Part shown: piece by piece, positions 5,896 to 6,024 of the stretch
Numbering within the stretch: position 1 is the first letter of the stretch
Layout: every line of letters starts with the position of its first letter
NCBI GenBank assembly: GCA_023458615.1
Contig: JAEWYV010000190.1
Coordinates: 1 to 6,024 of the forward strand
Direction of reading: 5' to 3'
DNA length: 6,024 bases
Source of the DNA: Bacillota bacterium
GTDB lineage: Bacteria > Bacillota > Clostridia > Christensenellales > CAG-138
Made by a program: the position numbers and the translations under genes
The notes under the pieces: generated by a model
Databases searched by the model: none
What the model was told of the DNA's origin: nothing
The model's input: the letters and a program-made list of their open reading frames with translations, nothing else

Positions 5896-6024
5896 GGAGT
5901 GCGCCTCCGATCTCTTCGGGCGATTGCTGCTTTACGCCCAGCATATAATAGCCCAGCTCGCTGCGGGAGAGCCCCTTTGTGCTGGGGAAATAGGCGGCAA
6001 TTTTGCCGTCATACATCACGATGA
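5888..6024 (-). CDS. ABC transporter ATP-binding protein, C-terminal end (partial)
   Basis: Only the last 44 codons lie in the window; the gene enters from the right edge and ends at TAA (5890-5888). The tail reads IVMYDGKIAA, then a short segment, then SRSELGYYMLG and a ...GGALHD end. A beta-strand of the type 'I.VMYDGKI' followed by a 'ELGxxMLG' helix is typical of the C-terminus of the double-length ATPase in BMP/nucleoside (YufO/NupO-like) and ribose-type importers. The Walker and signature motifs are outside the window, so the call rests on this tail and on the two permeases that follow. The stop overlaps the start of the next gene by 8 bp (ATGACTAA), which suggests translational coupling within one transporter operon. 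The expected role is ATP hydrolysis on the cytoplasmic face to drive nucleoside import. The family is fairly sure, the substrate is not. Confidence 0.8.
   Translation of the reverse strand, partial: IVMYDGKIAAYFPSTKGLSRSELGYYMLGVKQQSPEEIGGALHD

Noticed and set aside
5943..5949. Plus-strand TATAAT-like box near the right edge
   Set aside because: It lies inside the coding region of the ATPase end (Tyr-Tyr-Met codons) and no plus-strand gene follows.

Overview
The window is one uninterrupted stretch of a minus-strand operon. Seven genes are read from right to left, two of them cut by the window edges, and no real gene lies on the plus strand. Strong GGAGG-type ribosome binding sites, GTG and TTG starts, tight spacing, and a BMP-type nucleoside transporter next to an ADP-ribosylglycohydrolase-family protein suggest a Bacillota (Clostridia-like) bacterium with moderately high GC. 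That assignment is inference from gene style and content; the window holds no phylogenetic marker.

Layout in order of transcription: (1) 6024-5888, C-terminal end of an ABC transporter ATPase; (2) 5895-4825 and (3) 4832-3915, two integral-membrane permeases of the nucleoside/BMP branch of the branched-chain amino acid/ribose permease superfamily, joined by 8-bp start/stop overlaps; (4) 3905-2970, a RihA/RihB-like nucleoside hydrolase with a GTG start; (5) 2934-1750, a short L-fucose/L-arabinose isomerase-like protein; (6) 1694-810, a cytoplasmic alpha/beta hydrolase of the esterase type; (7) 784 to the left edge, an ADP-ribosylglycohydrolase-family protein that starts at TTG and runs out of the window. 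The gaps between genes are 9, 35, 55 and 25 bp. None contains a convincing terminator or promoter, so a single transcript is likely, with its promoter beyond the right edge (probably upstream of a BMP-type lipoprotein gene, by analogy with known loci).

Taken together, the genes look like an uptake-and-breakdown route for a nucleoside or another N- or O-glycoside of a pentose. The transporter imports it, the esterase could remove an acyl group, one or both glycohydrolases (two unrelated folds) split the glycosidic bond, and the isomerase-like protein could convert the freed aldose to a ketose. Each family assignment rests on visible motifs; the joint pathway and its substrate are inference. 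The most notable details are a Phe where RihA-type hydrolases carry a catalytic His, the unusual pairing of two glycohydrolase folds with a sugar isomerase-like protein and an esterase, and the absence of a sugar kinase from the visible part.
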